NCBI RefSeq assembly: GCF_018614415.1
Contig: NZ_JAGGOO010000020.1
Span: 29,482-93,481, forward strand
DNA: 64,000 bases
Reading direction: 5' to 3'
DNA from: Streptomyces sp. ISL-12
Lineage (GTDB): Bacteria > Actinomycetota > Actinomycetes > Streptomycetales > Streptomycetaceae
The notes under the pieces are model-generated. The model ran no database searches. It was given only the letters and a program-made list of their open reading frames with translations, and was not told where the DNA came from. Below, one piece after another: positions 57,152 to 64,000 of the stretch. The first letter of the stretch is position 1, and the number at the start of each line of letters is the position of its first letter. The translations under genes and the position numbers were made by a program.

Positions 57152-57190
57152 CGGGCGGCCCGCGCCTCCGTTCCGCCTGCCGGCCGCTGC

Positions 57191-57230
57191 CGGCTGCCGC
57201 CGGCTGCCGCCGTCCTCAGCCGTCCTCAGT
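57191..57230. repeat. Two pairs of 10-base tandem repeats
   Basis: CGGCTGCCGC occurs at 57191-57200 and 57201-57210, and CGTCCTCAGC/T at 57211-57220 and 57221-57230, between the converging meaB and PepSY genes. The last unit overlaps the stop codon of the PepSY gene. Confidence 0.8.
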
Positions 57231-57939
57231 CGTCGTCGGAGTCACCGGCGTCGTCGGAGCCGTCGTGGTCGTCGTGGTCGTCGTTGTCGTCATGGTCGGA
57301 GTCGTCGTCCCGGTCCGCCGTGACCTTGCCCGAGCCCAGGTCGACCCGCCACTCCTGCTCGCCCTTGCCGGAGGTGTCCGTCTCGACCTCCCAGCCCTTG
57401 TCCCGGCCGTCGTCGTCCAGGTCGACGGAGGTCACCGTGCCCTTGCCGGCCACCGCCTGAGCGGCCTCGGCGGCGGTGACGGAGCTGCCCTTCAGCGCCG
57501 CCCGCACCTCACCGGTGTCGTCCTCGTCGTCGTCGGTGCGGGAGCCGAGGACCGACCCGTCGGCGGGGTCGATCCGGACGCTGTGCCAGGTGCCGTCGCC
57601 GGCCAGGATGTCGACGTCCCACGAGGCCGCCTCGCCCTCGTCGTCCTCGTCGTCCAGCTCGGCGGAGACGGCCGTACCGGAGGTGTCCTTCAGGGCGGCG
57701 GCGATCGCCTGGGCCGCCGTCACCTTCGTCCCGGCCGCCGTCACCTCCGAACCGGCCGCCTGGCCGCCCCCCGCGGTCCGCGACACGGTCCCCTGACCGT
57801 CCCCGCTCGCCTCACTCGCCTCGCTCGCCCTGCCCGTCCCGCCGGTCCCGCTCTCCCCGCCGACCGCGAACGCCGTGACCGTGCCCCCGCCGATCAGCGC
57901 GGCGGCCGTGACGGCGGCGATGACGATGTTGCGCTTCAT
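57226..57939 (-). CDS. Secreted PepSY-domain protein with Asp/His-rich tail
   Basis: 237 residues: a signal peptide (about 1-27, KRNIVIAAVTAAALIGGG), a Gly/Ser/Ala-rich linker, two PepSY repeats (about 68-140: TAAQAIAAALKDTSG, WDVDILAGDGTWHSVRID; and 145-205: TAAEAAQAVAGKGTV, WEVETDTSGKGEQEW), then a tail of about 30 residues made almost only of Asp, His, Ser and Asn. PepSY domains often inhibit proteases or sense envelope conditions; the acidic/His tail may bind Ca2+ or other cations. It is divergent from an OmpR-type two-component system. The ATG has GGAGGAA upstream. Confidence 0.88.
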   Translation of the reverse strand: MKRNIVIAAVTAAALIGGGTVTAFAVGGESGTGGTGRASEASEASGDGQGTVSRTAGGGQAAGSEVTAAGTKVTAAQAIAAALKDTSGTAVSAELDDEDDEGEAASWDVDILAGDGTWHSVRIDPADGSVLGSRTDDDEDDTGEVRAALKGSSVTAAEAAQAVAGKGTVTSVDLDDDGRDKGWEVETDTSGKGEQEWRVDLGSGKVTADRDDDSDHDDNDDHDDHDGSDDAGDSDDD

Positions 57940-58011
57940 GAGAAGTTCCTCCCGAGTCGGTTCGTTTCTCCCTGACGTGGCTTCACTGTCACGGACCGAC
58001 GCTGAGAGGAA

Positions 58012-58039
58012 CCTGAAGCCTCCTGAAGGAATCTTCAGG
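58012..58039. promoter_or_regulatory. CCTGAAG repeats, probable response-regulator operator
   Basis: CCTGAAG at 58012-58018 and 58022-58028 (10-base period, one helical turn) is followed by the inverted copy CTTCAGG at 58033-58039. The cluster lies in the 122-base gap between the divergent PepSY gene and the response regulator gene. Direct repeats with a 10-11 base period are the usual binding pattern of OmpR-family dimers. Confidence 0.65.
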
Positions 58040-58061
58040 AGCCCTCTGCGACCCTCCCTGT

Positions 58062-58781
58062 ATGCGCCCACCCGTCTCCCACCACCACCCCGCCGGAGGC
58101 GCTTCGCGCCGCCCCCTCCGATTGTTGATCGTGGAGGACGAGAAGCGACTGGCCCTGTCGCTGGCCCGGGGCCTGACGGCCGAGGGCTACGCCGTGGACG
58201 TCGTCCATGACGGCCTGGAGGGCCTGCACCGGGCCGGTGAGGGCACGTACGACCTGGTGATCCTCGACATCATGCTGCCCGGCATGAACGGCTACCGCGT
58301 CTGCGCCGCCCTGCGCGCCGCCGGCCACGAGGTGCCGATCCTGATGCTGACCGCCAAGGACGGCGAGTACGACGAGGCGGAGGGCCTGGACACGGGCGCG
58401 GACGACTACCTCACCAAACCCTTCTCGTACGTCGTCCTCGTCGCCCGGATCAAGGCGCTGCTGCGCAGGCGGCAGGGGCCCGGAGCCTCCCCGGTGCACG
58501 TCCACGGGGACCTGAGGGTCGACACGGCCGCCCGCCGGGTCTTCCTCTCCGGCGAGGAGGTGACGCTGACCGCCCGGGAGTTCGCCGTACTGGAACAACT
58601 GGTGGTCCGCGCCGGCGAGGTGGTCTCCAAGGGCGAGATCCTGGAGCACGTCTGGGACTTCGCCTACGAGGGCGACCCGAACATCGTCGAGGTGTACGTC
58701 AGCGCCCTGCGGCGCAAGCTGCGCGCCGGGCTCATCGTGACCGTCCGCGGCGCCGGATACCGCCTGGAGACGGGCCGATGA
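58062..58781 (+). CDS. OmpR-family response regulator
   Basis: 239 residues: a receiver domain (acidic residues in IVEDEKR, phospho-acceptor Asp69 in VILDIMLPG, Lys in YLTKPFS) and a C-terminal winged helix (LTAREFAVLEQLV, then EGDPNIVEVYVSALRRKLRAG, shown in parts). The first 18 residues have a His/Pro/Gly stretch outside the domain, and the ATG has no clear ribosome-binding site, so it may be leaderless or begin slightly later. It overlaps the kinase gene by four bases. Its likely targets include itself and the divergent PepSY gene. Confidence 0.9.
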   Translation: MRPPVSHHHPAGGASRRPLRLLIVEDEKRLALSLARGLTAEGYAVDVVHDGLEGLHRAGEGTYDLVILDIMLPGMNGYRVCAALRAAGHEVPILMLTAKDGEYDEAEGLDTGADDYLTKPFSYVVLVARIKALLRRRQGPGASPVHVHGDLRVDTAARRVFLSGEEVTLTAREFAVLEQLVVRAGEVVSKGEILEHVWDFAYEGDPNIVEVYVSALRRKLRAGLIVTVRGAGYRLETGR

Positions 58782-60196
58782 GCCGCCTCCTCGGCTCCGT
58801 CCGGGCCCGCGCGACGCTCGCCGCCACCCTGGTGGTCGCCGTGGCGCTGGTCGCCGCCGGGACCGCCGTACTGCTGTCCCTGCGCTCGAACCTGCTCGGC
58901 GAGGCCGGCACCTCGGCCGAGCGCTCCGCACGGGAGGTCGCCGCCCAGCTCGCCGCCGGCACCCCCTACGACGACCTGTCCCTGGACGTGGACGACCGGC
59001 CGGTGCAGGTGGCCGACGAGGACGGCGTGCTGGTCGCGGCCGGCGAGGACCTGGAGCGGATCAGCGGCACCGGCCTGGACGACGTCCGCCCGAGCCCGTC
59101 GCCCGCCGCCACCACCGGCGACGAGGACGACGAGGACCGCGAGGACGGCGAAGGTCTGGAACCCGGCGAGATCGGGGAGGGGACGACCATCACCGACGGC
59201 TCCGCGACGATCGACGGCGACACGGAGGACTACCGCTTCGCCGCCGTCACCGTGGAGACCGACGACCGCGGCACCCTCACCGTGTACGCGGGCTCCCCGC
59301 TCTCCGCCGAACACGGCGCCGTACGCACCGCGCTGACCGTCATGCTGATCGGCTTCCCGTGCCTGGCGGCCGTCGTCGCCGCCGTCACCTGGCTGGTGAC
59401 CCGGCGCGCGCTGCGCCCGGTCGAGGGTATCCGGCGCGAGATGGCCGCGATCACCGCCTCCGAGGACCTGGCCCGCCGCGTCCCGGTCCCGGACACCCAC
59501 GACGAGGTCGCCCGCCTCGCCCTGACCACCAACGAGACCCTGGCCGCCCTCCAGACCTCGGTCGAACGCCAGCGCCGCTTCGTCGCGGACGCCTCCCACG
59601 AACTGCGCAGCCCCATCGCGTCCCTGCGCACCCAGCTCGAAGTGGGCGCCGCCCACCCCGAGTTGCTGGACGTCGAGGGAGCCGTCGAGGACACCGTACG
59701 GCTCCAGCGGCTCGCCGCCGACCTGCTGCTGCTCGCCCGCCTGGACGCGGGGGAGCGCCCGGCCGACGCCCGCGTGGACCTGACCGCGCTCGCCCGGGAG
59801 CAGGCCGAAGGGCGGCCCGGGGTGACCGTACGGTCGTCGGACCCGCACGTGACGGTCGAGGGCTCCCGGGGCCAACTGGGCCGGGTGCTGGCCAACCTGC
59901 TGGACAACGCCCAGCGGCACGCCCGCGCCACGGTAGAGGTCTCCGTACGGCGCGAGGGCGACACGGCCGTGCTCGCGGTCGCCGACGACGGCGAGGGCGT
60001 CCCGGCCGCCGACCGGGACCGGATCTTCGAACGTTTCGTACGCCTCGACGCGGCCCGCAGCCGCGACGACGGCGGCGCCGGCCTCGGCCTCGCGATCGCC
60101 CGGGACGTCGCCGTGCGCCACGCGGGCACCCTCACCGTCCGCGAGGCCCCCCAGGGCGGCGCCCTCTTCGAACTCCGCCTGCCCGCCGCCCCGTAG
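58778..60196 (+). CDS. Sensor histidine kinase with acidic extracytoplasmic domain
   Basis: 472 residues: a first membrane helix (about 12-34), an extracytoplasmic domain of about 150 residues with a very acidic stretch (DEDDEDREDGEG), a second helix (about 188-208), HAMP, HisKA with phospho-acceptor His274 (ADASHELRSPI), and HATPase (NLLDNAQRHARA, GAGLGLAIARDV). The acidic sensor loop suggests detection of cations or cationic compounds, and it echoes the Asp-rich tail of the PepSY protein. It ends six bases before the convergent MarR gene. Confidence 0.92.
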   Translation: MSRLLGSVRARATLAATLVVAVALVAAGTAVLLSLRSNLLGEAGTSAERSAREVAAQLAAGTPYDDLSLDVDDRPVQVADEDGVLVAAGEDLERISGTGLDDVRPSPSPAATTGDEDDEDREDGEGLEPGEIGEGTTITDGSATIDGDTEDYRFAAVTVETDDRGTLTVYAGSPLSAEHGAVRTALTVMLIGFPCLAAVVAAVTWLVTRRALRPVEGIRREMAAITASEDLARRVPVPDTHDEVARLALTTNETLAALQTSVERQRRFVADASHELRSPIASLRTQLEVGAAHPELLDVEGAVEDTVRLQRLAADLLLLARLDAGERPADARVDLTALAREQAEGRPGVTVRSSDPHVTVEGSRGQLGRVLANLLDNAQRHARATVEVSVRREGDTAVLAVADDGEGVPAADRDRIFERFVRLDAARSRDDGGAGLGLAIARDVAVRHAGTLTVREAPQGGALFELRLPAAP

Positions 60197-60202
60197 CGGT
60201 GG

Positions 60203-60679
60203 TCAGGGACGGCCGCGCTGCCCCCGCAGATGACCGGCGATGGGCCGCAGCGCCTTGTCCAGCTCGGTCAGCGCCTCGGGGGACAGCAGGTCGATGAAGT
60301 GCCTGCGCACGGACGCCACGTGGTGCGGCGCGACCTTCCGCATGGTCGCCATGCCGTGGTCGGTGAGCACCGCGTACAGCCCCCGGCGGTCGGACTCGCA
60401 GTTCTCCCGCCGTACCAGATCGGCGTTCTCCATGCGCGTGATCTGGTGCGAGAGGCGGCTCTTGGACTGGAGGGTGGCGGTGGCGAGGTCGCTCATCCGC
60501 ATCCGCACGTCCGGCGACTCGGAGAGGTTCACCAGGATCTCGTAGTCGTTCATTGTCAGGCCGAACGGCTGCAGGTCCTTTTCGAGCTGGTAGGTCAGCA
60601 GCTTGTTGACCTCCAGGTGGGTGCGCCAGGCGGACTGCTCCGCATCGGTCAGCCAGCGGGTGGCCGTCTCGGTCTCCAT
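60203..60679 (-). CDS. MarR family transcriptional regulator
   Basis: 158 residues with the winged-helix core of MarR proteins: LTMNDYEILVNLSESP, the recognition part ATLQSKSRLSHQITRME, and the wing DRRGLYAVLTDHG. Dimerising helices flank it. No Cys is placed as in redox-type MarR (the only Cys is in the wing region, ENCESDRRG), though a sensing role for that Cys is possible. It is read in the same direction as the AIM24 operon, 95 bases downstream of it. Confidence 0.9.
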   Translation of the reverse strand: METETATRWLTDAEQSAWRTHLEVNKLLTYQLEKDLQPFGLTMNDYEILVNLSESPDVRMRMSDLATATLQSKSRLSHQITRMENADLVRRENCESDRRGLYAVLTDHGMATMRKVAPHHVASVRRHFIDLLSPEALTELDKALRPIAGHLRGQRGRP

Positions 60680-60774
60680 GGATGAAGTCTACCTAAGAAG
60701 TTGAAAGGCGAACTAGTAAGAGTGATCGAGTGGCGGTGCGCACGCGTTCGAGGTCACCCTCCGCAGGGTACCGC

Positions 60775-61551
60775 TCACAGCCCGAAGCGGCGTTGGAGGT
60801 CTCCGAGCTGTCCGGGAAGACGCGGTGTCCCGGGCGCCGCCCCCTGCGGCCCGTGCGCCCCGCCGCCCGGCACCCCGGGCTCCTGCGGCACGCCACCGAC
60901 CGCCTGCTCCGCCATCAGCGCCTCGCTCGACTGGAGCAGCACCGTCCCTGCCCCCACGAACTCGAACTGGTGCTCCTCCCCGGACGCCCCGCCCAGACCC
61001 GTCATCGCACGTAGACCGCCCATCAGTCCGGTCATGTACCCGTGGTCGTAGTGGTGGCACGGCGAGGGGCAGTCGGCCCACCCCACCAGTGCCTGCGGGT
61101 CCACCCGGATCGGCGGTTCCATGAACACCACCGGCCCGTTCGACGCGGCCACGAACGTGCCCGTACCGATCAGCGTCAGGAACCCGGGAACGATCGACTG
61201 CTTCAGTGCCAGACTTGGCTGAAAAGCAAGCAGGTTGCCCGAGCGAATGGTCAGGTTCCCGTCCTCCAGGTCGAACGAATTGACATCGAAGGCCCGGTCG
61301 GCGAGGAGCATCTTGCCCGACCCCTCCGCCACCACCCAGTCGCCGGCGTGCAAAGGCGAATGGAACGAAGACCGCACCAGCCGGTCCAGCCGCCCGTGCC
61401 CGATCCCGTTGAACTCGATCGCCCCGTAGTAGGCGATCATCTTCCCCTTCTGCAGGAACCACTGGCTGCCCCGCAGCTCCACACAGAAGGTGTACGGGTT
61501 GACGTTGTCGTCGACCGGCAGCGTCACCGGATCATGGTGAACCACGCTCAC
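60775..61551 (-). CDS. AIM24-family protein with Cys/His cluster
   Basis: 258 residues of the AIM24 (TIGR00266-type) family, a beta-roll fold of unknown function in bacteria. It has the family core (LLAFQPSLAL; HQFEFVGAGTVLLQSSE) plus a cluster C161-PSP-C165-HHYD-H170 that could bind a metal and is absent from its two neighbours. The C terminus is a Gly/Pro-rich low-complexity tail. The start overlaps the end of the preceding AIM24 gene (ATGA), so it is the third gene of an operon. Confidence 0.85.
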   Translation of the reverse strand: MSVVHHDPVTLPVDDNVNPYTFCVELRGSQWFLQKGKMIAYYGAIEFNGIGHGRLDRLVRSSFHSPLHAGDWVVAEGSGKMLLADRAFDVNSFDLEDGNLTIRSGNLLAFQPSLALKQSIVPGFLTLIGTGTFVAASNGPVVFMEPPIRVDPQALVGWADCPSPCHHYDHGYMTGLMGGLRAMTGLGGASGEEHQFEFVGAGTVLLQSSEALMAEQAVGGVPQEPGVPGGGAHGPQGAAPGTPRLPGQLGDLQRRFGL

Positions 61552-62198
61552 AACTTCTCCTCCGAGGCCTGCACGTACACCGCGCCACTCCCGCTCAGCT
61601 CCAGCTGGAACGCCTCACCGGACCCGCGCCCCACCATGTCCCGCCACCCCAGCGCCGTCGACAGCCGGTTGCGTACGTCACCGTGATGGGCGACGTAGGC
61701 CTGCGGATCGACGTGGACGGGCCGCTGCGGGGTGATCGGAACCTCGATCACACCCCCGTGCGCCATGACGGCCACGGCCCCGTGCCCCTTCAGCGAGGTG
61801 GTGAACAGTCCCTGCCCGCTGACCTGCCCCCGCACCATCCCCATGACCCCGCCCTGCGCGCCGAGGAAGACGGTGCCCTGCTCCAGGGTCCCCTCGAAGG
61901 CCAGCAGCCGGTCGGCCTCCACGTACAGCGTGTCCCCGGACAACCGGATCACCTGCACATGGTGCCCGCCGTGCCCGAACAGCACGGTCCCGCTGCCTTC
62001 CACGGTCATCAGCGGCGTGTCCTCGTTCGCGACCCGCCGCCCGATCATCGACATGACCCCGCCCTGCCCGCCCCGCACGTTGGGCGTGAACGAGACGTTC
62101 CCCCGGTACGCCAGCATGGCCCCCCGCTGACTGAACAACCGCTGCCCGGGCATCACGGTCGCCTCGACCACCTTCGCGTTGATCTCCCGGAACGCCAC
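61548..62198 (-). CDS. AIM24-family protein (middle paralogue)
   Basis: 216 residues with the AIM24 core: Gly-rich beta strands ([20 protein letters not shown]), [14 protein letters not shown], and the C-terminal motif [18 protein letters not shown]. It is shorter than the following paralogue and has no Cys cluster. The GTG at 62198 has GGGAGG six bases upstream. Its start overlaps the stop of the previous gene, and its stop overlaps the next start, showing tight coupling. Confidence 0.86.
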   Translation of the reverse strand: MAFREINAKVVEATVMPGQRLFSQRGAMLAYRGNVSFTPNVRGGQGGVMSMIGRRVANEDTPLMTVEGSGTVLFGHGGHHVQVIRLSGDTLYVEADRLLAFEGTLEQGTVFLGAQGGVMGMVRGQVSGQGLFTTSLKGHGAVAVMAHGGVIEVPITPQRPVHVDPQAYVAHHGDVRNRLSTALGWRDMVGRGSGEAFQLELSGSGAVYVQASEEKL

Positions 62199-62199
62199 G

Positions 62200-62832
62200 T
62201 CACACCTCCCCCGCGATCGTGTTCCGCTCACTGGGCTGGACGTACACCAGCCCGTCCCCCTCGAACCGGATCTGGAAGGCCTCCCCGCCGCCTTCCCCCA
62301 GGACCGTGCGGAACGTCACACCCGACTGGAAGGACTGCCGCAGATTCCCCTGATGGGCGACGTACGCCCCCGGATCGACGGTCAGCGGATACTGCGCGCT
62401 CACCCGCAGCACCACCGCCGGCCCGTCCGACATGATCGCCGCCTGGCCGTGCCCCTCGACGGTCGTGGTGAACAGCCCGTTGCCCTGCGAGGCGCCCCGC
62501 AGTCCCGTGAACTCGGTCCCGGTCCGCAGCCCGGCCTCGGCCGCGAGGAAGTTGCTGGACTCCACGTACAGCTTGTCCCCCCGCAGCCCCACCAGATTGA
62601 TCTCGGACGCCCGATCCGCGAACCAGCAGGTCCCGTGCCCCTTCACCTCCATCACGGTCATCTGCTCCCCGGTGATCCGCCGCGTCACCATCCCGCGCAG
62701 CCCCTCACCCCCGCCGCTCAGCTTCTTGAAGCTCATCTGTCCGTCGTACGCGACCATGGAGCCGTTCTTCGCCTTGACGGCGTCCCCGGTCATGTCGACG
62801 GCGAGCACCTTGCTGCTCTGAAGTCGGAACAT
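62200..62832 (-). CDS. AIM24-family protein (first gene of the trio)
   Basis: 210 residues with the same fold and a matching C-terminal motif ([18 protein letters not shown]). Typical strands are [18 protein letters not shown] and GRLKS-like repeats replaced by [12 protein letters not shown]. It begins [17 protein letters not shown] 62832 has no strong ribosome-binding site and may be close to the transcription start. The trio is divergent from the DUF3817 gene, with 133 bases between. Confidence 0.85.
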   Translation of the reverse strand: MFRLQSSKVLAVDMTGDAVKAKNGSMVAYDGQMSFKKLSGGGEGLRGMVTRRITGEQMTVMEVKGHGTCWFADRASEINLVGLRGDKLYVESSNFLAAEAGLRTGTEFTGLRGASQGNGLFTTTVEGHGQAAIMSDGPAVVLRVSAQYPLTVDPGAYVAHQGNLRQSFQSGVTFRTVLGEGGGEAFQIRFEGDGLVYVQPSERNTIAGEV

Positions 62833-62965
62833 CGCCACATCTGCGAAGGTAACCGAGTCCGCACCCGCCCGGCCGGGCCCGCCGGTGATTTGCCACAATG
62901 GCCGAGCGCTTGTGCGCACGTTCACAAGATGATCGTCGACGTCTCTCCTCCCGAAGCCTCCGAAG

Positions 62966-63319
62966 GTGACCACCGTGGACCTCAAGACCGCCGCAGCCCT
63001 CCGCCGCCTCCGCCTGGTGTCCGCACCCGAGGCGATCTCCTTCCTCCTCCTGCTCGTCTGCTCGGTGCTGAAGCGCACCACCGACTTCAACGCCGTGCCG
63101 GTGATGGGCATGGTCCACGGCATCCTGTTCGTCCTGTACGTGATCTTCTGGGCGGACGCGTGGAACCGCGCCAAGTGGTCCGCCGGCACCGGCATCCTCT
63201 ACTTCGTCCTCTCGGTCCTGCCCACCGGCGGCTTCTTCGCCGAGCGGCGGCTGAAGCGGGAGGCCGAGGACGCGGTGATCGCGTCCCGCGCCCGCCAGGA
63301 AGGGGTCGTGAACGCATGA
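62966..63319 (+). CDS. DUF3817 family membrane protein
   Basis: 117 residues with three membrane helices (about 18-36, 46-65, 72-92) and a charged C terminus ([19 protein letters not shown]). The family is common in actinobacteria and related to integral membrane proteins of unknown role. GTG 62966 is used, with GAAGG just upstream. Its stop overlaps the ATG of the next gene (ATGA). Confidence 0.82.
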   Translation: MTTVDLKTAAALRRLRLVSAPEAISFLLLLVCSVLKRTTDFNAVPVMGMVHGILFVLYVIFWADAWNRAKWSAGTGILYFVLSVLPTGGFFAERRLKREAEDAVIASRARQEGVVNA

Positions 63320-63609
63320 TCGTCGCCTTCTCCGTGACGCCGCTGGGCGTCGGCGAGGACGTGGGGGAGTACGTGGCCGACGCGGTACGGGTGGTCCGCG
63401 AGTCGGGCCTGCCGAACCGCACCGACGCGATGTTCACGTCCGTCGAGGGTGAGTGGGACGAGGTCATGGACGTCGTCAAGCGCGCGGTCGCGGCGGTGGA
63501 GGCGAGGGCTCCGCGGGTCTCCCTGGTCCTGAAGGCCGACATCCGCCCCGGCGTGACGGACGGACTGACGTCCAAGGTCGCGACGGTGGAGCGGCACCTG
63601 GCGGAGTGA
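63316..63609 (+). CDS. MTH1187-type thiamine-binding protein
   Basis: 97 residues of the MTH1187/YkoF-like ferredoxin-like fold: [36 protein letters not shown] and [12 protein letters not shown]. Family members bind thiamine or hydroxymethylpyrimidine-type ligands, and homologues are found near thiamine uptake genes; no such genes are near here. It is translationally coupled to DUF3817. Confidence 0.85.
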   Translation: MIVAFSVTPLGVGEDVGEYVADAVRVVRESGLPNRTDAMFTSVEGEWDEVMDVVKRAVAAVEARAPRVSLVLKADIRPGVTDGLTSKVATVERHLAE

Positions 63610-64000
63610 CGCCGCCGGTGCCCGTGCCTGTGGCTGAGGCAGGGGTGGGTGGCGCGACCCGGCGCGGACAGGGTGCCGCCGCGCCCGCCCTCCCCCACTC
63701 CCGGCTTCGCTCGAGCGGGGGGACCCCCATCGCCCCTGGGGGTACCTCCCAGGCCGTTCAGGCACTGGGGGAGGCGCGATTGCCCGCGGTGACGCGGCTT
63801 GCGCGGCCTGCGCCGCCCGCGTGAGTGAACGGGCCCATCCCGACCGCGCGAGTGAGCGGGGTCCCTGATCCCGCGTGGCCGGAATGGGGACGTGCCCGCA
63901 GTCGCGTACGGCGGGAAGGGGACGGGGTGGGGGGTGTCCGCCCGCAGCGGTTGGCGCGTCGACCCGGGTAACCCCCGTAGGAGACCGATTCCGCGCCGTT
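63610..64000. other. Terminal intergenic stretch with palindromic element
   Basis: 391 bases with no gene I can support. The main content is the palindromic repeat at 63690-63773. Further on are GC-rich segments with repeated GAGTGA motifs (63820-63855), similar to the GTGAGTGAACGAGTGAG motif after atpD. A promoter or start of a gene beyond the window may be present at the end, but it is not visible. Confidence 0.5.
63690..63773. repeat. Intergenic palindromic element (CTCCCCC...GGGGGAG)
   Basis: CTCCCCC (63690-63696) and GGGGGAG (63767-63773) enclose further pairing blocks (CGAGCGGGGGGACCCCCAT and CCCCTGGGGG). Elements beginning CTCCCCCACTC...CGGCTTCG and ending CTGGGGGAG are scattered between genes in many Streptomyces genomes, as I recall. 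A short version of the same CTCCCCC-GGGGGAG design is at 29710-29734. Confidence 0.6.

Noticed and set aside
63453..63824. Plus-strand frame running out of the thiamine-binding gene into the palindromic region
   Set aside because: It overlaps the supported thiamine-binding gene in another frame and then reads through palindromic repeats; Arg/Gly-rich composition without domain.

Overview
The window is high-GC DNA with strong third-position GC bias, many GTG and some TTG starts, and a gene order that I recognise as the core chromosome of a Streptomyces species. It matches the rho / atp / chiC / nucS / filP-scy neighbourhood of S. coelicolor, recalled from memory and not searched. I noticed no in-frame TTA (bldA-type) codon by eye in the called genes.

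Layout. (1) 1-3.3 kb: the right end of a pSAM2-type integrative element (repSA, excisionase, tyrosine integrase) butted against the 3' end of a minus-strand tRNA-Arg(CCG), its probable attachment site. The rest of the element lies left of the window. (2) 3.5-10.4 kb: a stand-alone receiver protein, the ArgS-related protein NrtL, and aspartate-family biosynthesis (lysA, hom, thrC, thrB). (3) 10.8-21.0 kb: rho, an LCP cell-wall protein, rpmE, and the translation-termination/tRNA-modification group prfA, prmC, tsaC, followed by a phosphatase-fold protein with a changed nucleophile position, glyA and an MraY/WecA-type transferase. (4) 21.3-29.1 kb: the complete atpIBEFHAGDC operon, preceded by a Rex-operator-like site and closed by a long hairpin. 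(5) 29.2-33.6 kb: a DUF2550 protein and the chiS-chiR-chiC chitinase locus with paired direct repeats over the chiC promoter. (6) 33.7-44.8 kb: a membrane protein, a cobalamin adenosyltransferase, a drug-type ABC exporter with a divergent TetR regulator, 3-hydroxybutyryl-CoA dehydrogenase, a STAS protein, a large membrane-anchored NB-ARC-like protein, nucS, an SCO5389-like protein, a luciferase-like oxidoreductase and a small zinc-ribbon-like protein. (7) 44.8-48.8 kb: two paralogous ABC ATPase/permease pairs in tandem. (8) 48.9-54.1 kb: the polar-growth coiled-coil genes filP and scy. (9) 54.4-57.2 kb: mce, an acetyl-CoA acetyltransferase and meaB. (10) 57.2-60.7 kb: a secreted PepSY protein divergent from an OmpR-type two-component system, then a MarR regulator. 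(11) 60.8-63.6 kb: three AIM24-family paralogues in one operon, a DUF3817 membrane protein and a thiamine-binding-type protein. The last 400 bases hold only intergenic palindromic DNA.

Functional threads. The adenosyltransferase, mce and meaB support B12-dependent methylmalonyl-CoA mutase, and the thiolase and hydroxyacyl-CoA dehydrogenase act on C4 acyl-CoA units. lysA, hom, thrC and thrB form most of the Lys/Thr branch. Scy and FilP organise tip growth, while the LCP protein and the polyprenyl-phosphate sugar transferase act on the wall. NucS serves the mutS/mutL-independent mismatch repair of actinobacteria. Most genes are ordinary housekeeping. The least explained parts are the NB-ARC-like membrane protein (38.9-41.5 kb), the AIM24 trio, the Cys-to-Ser phosphatase homologue and the PepSY/two-component locus.
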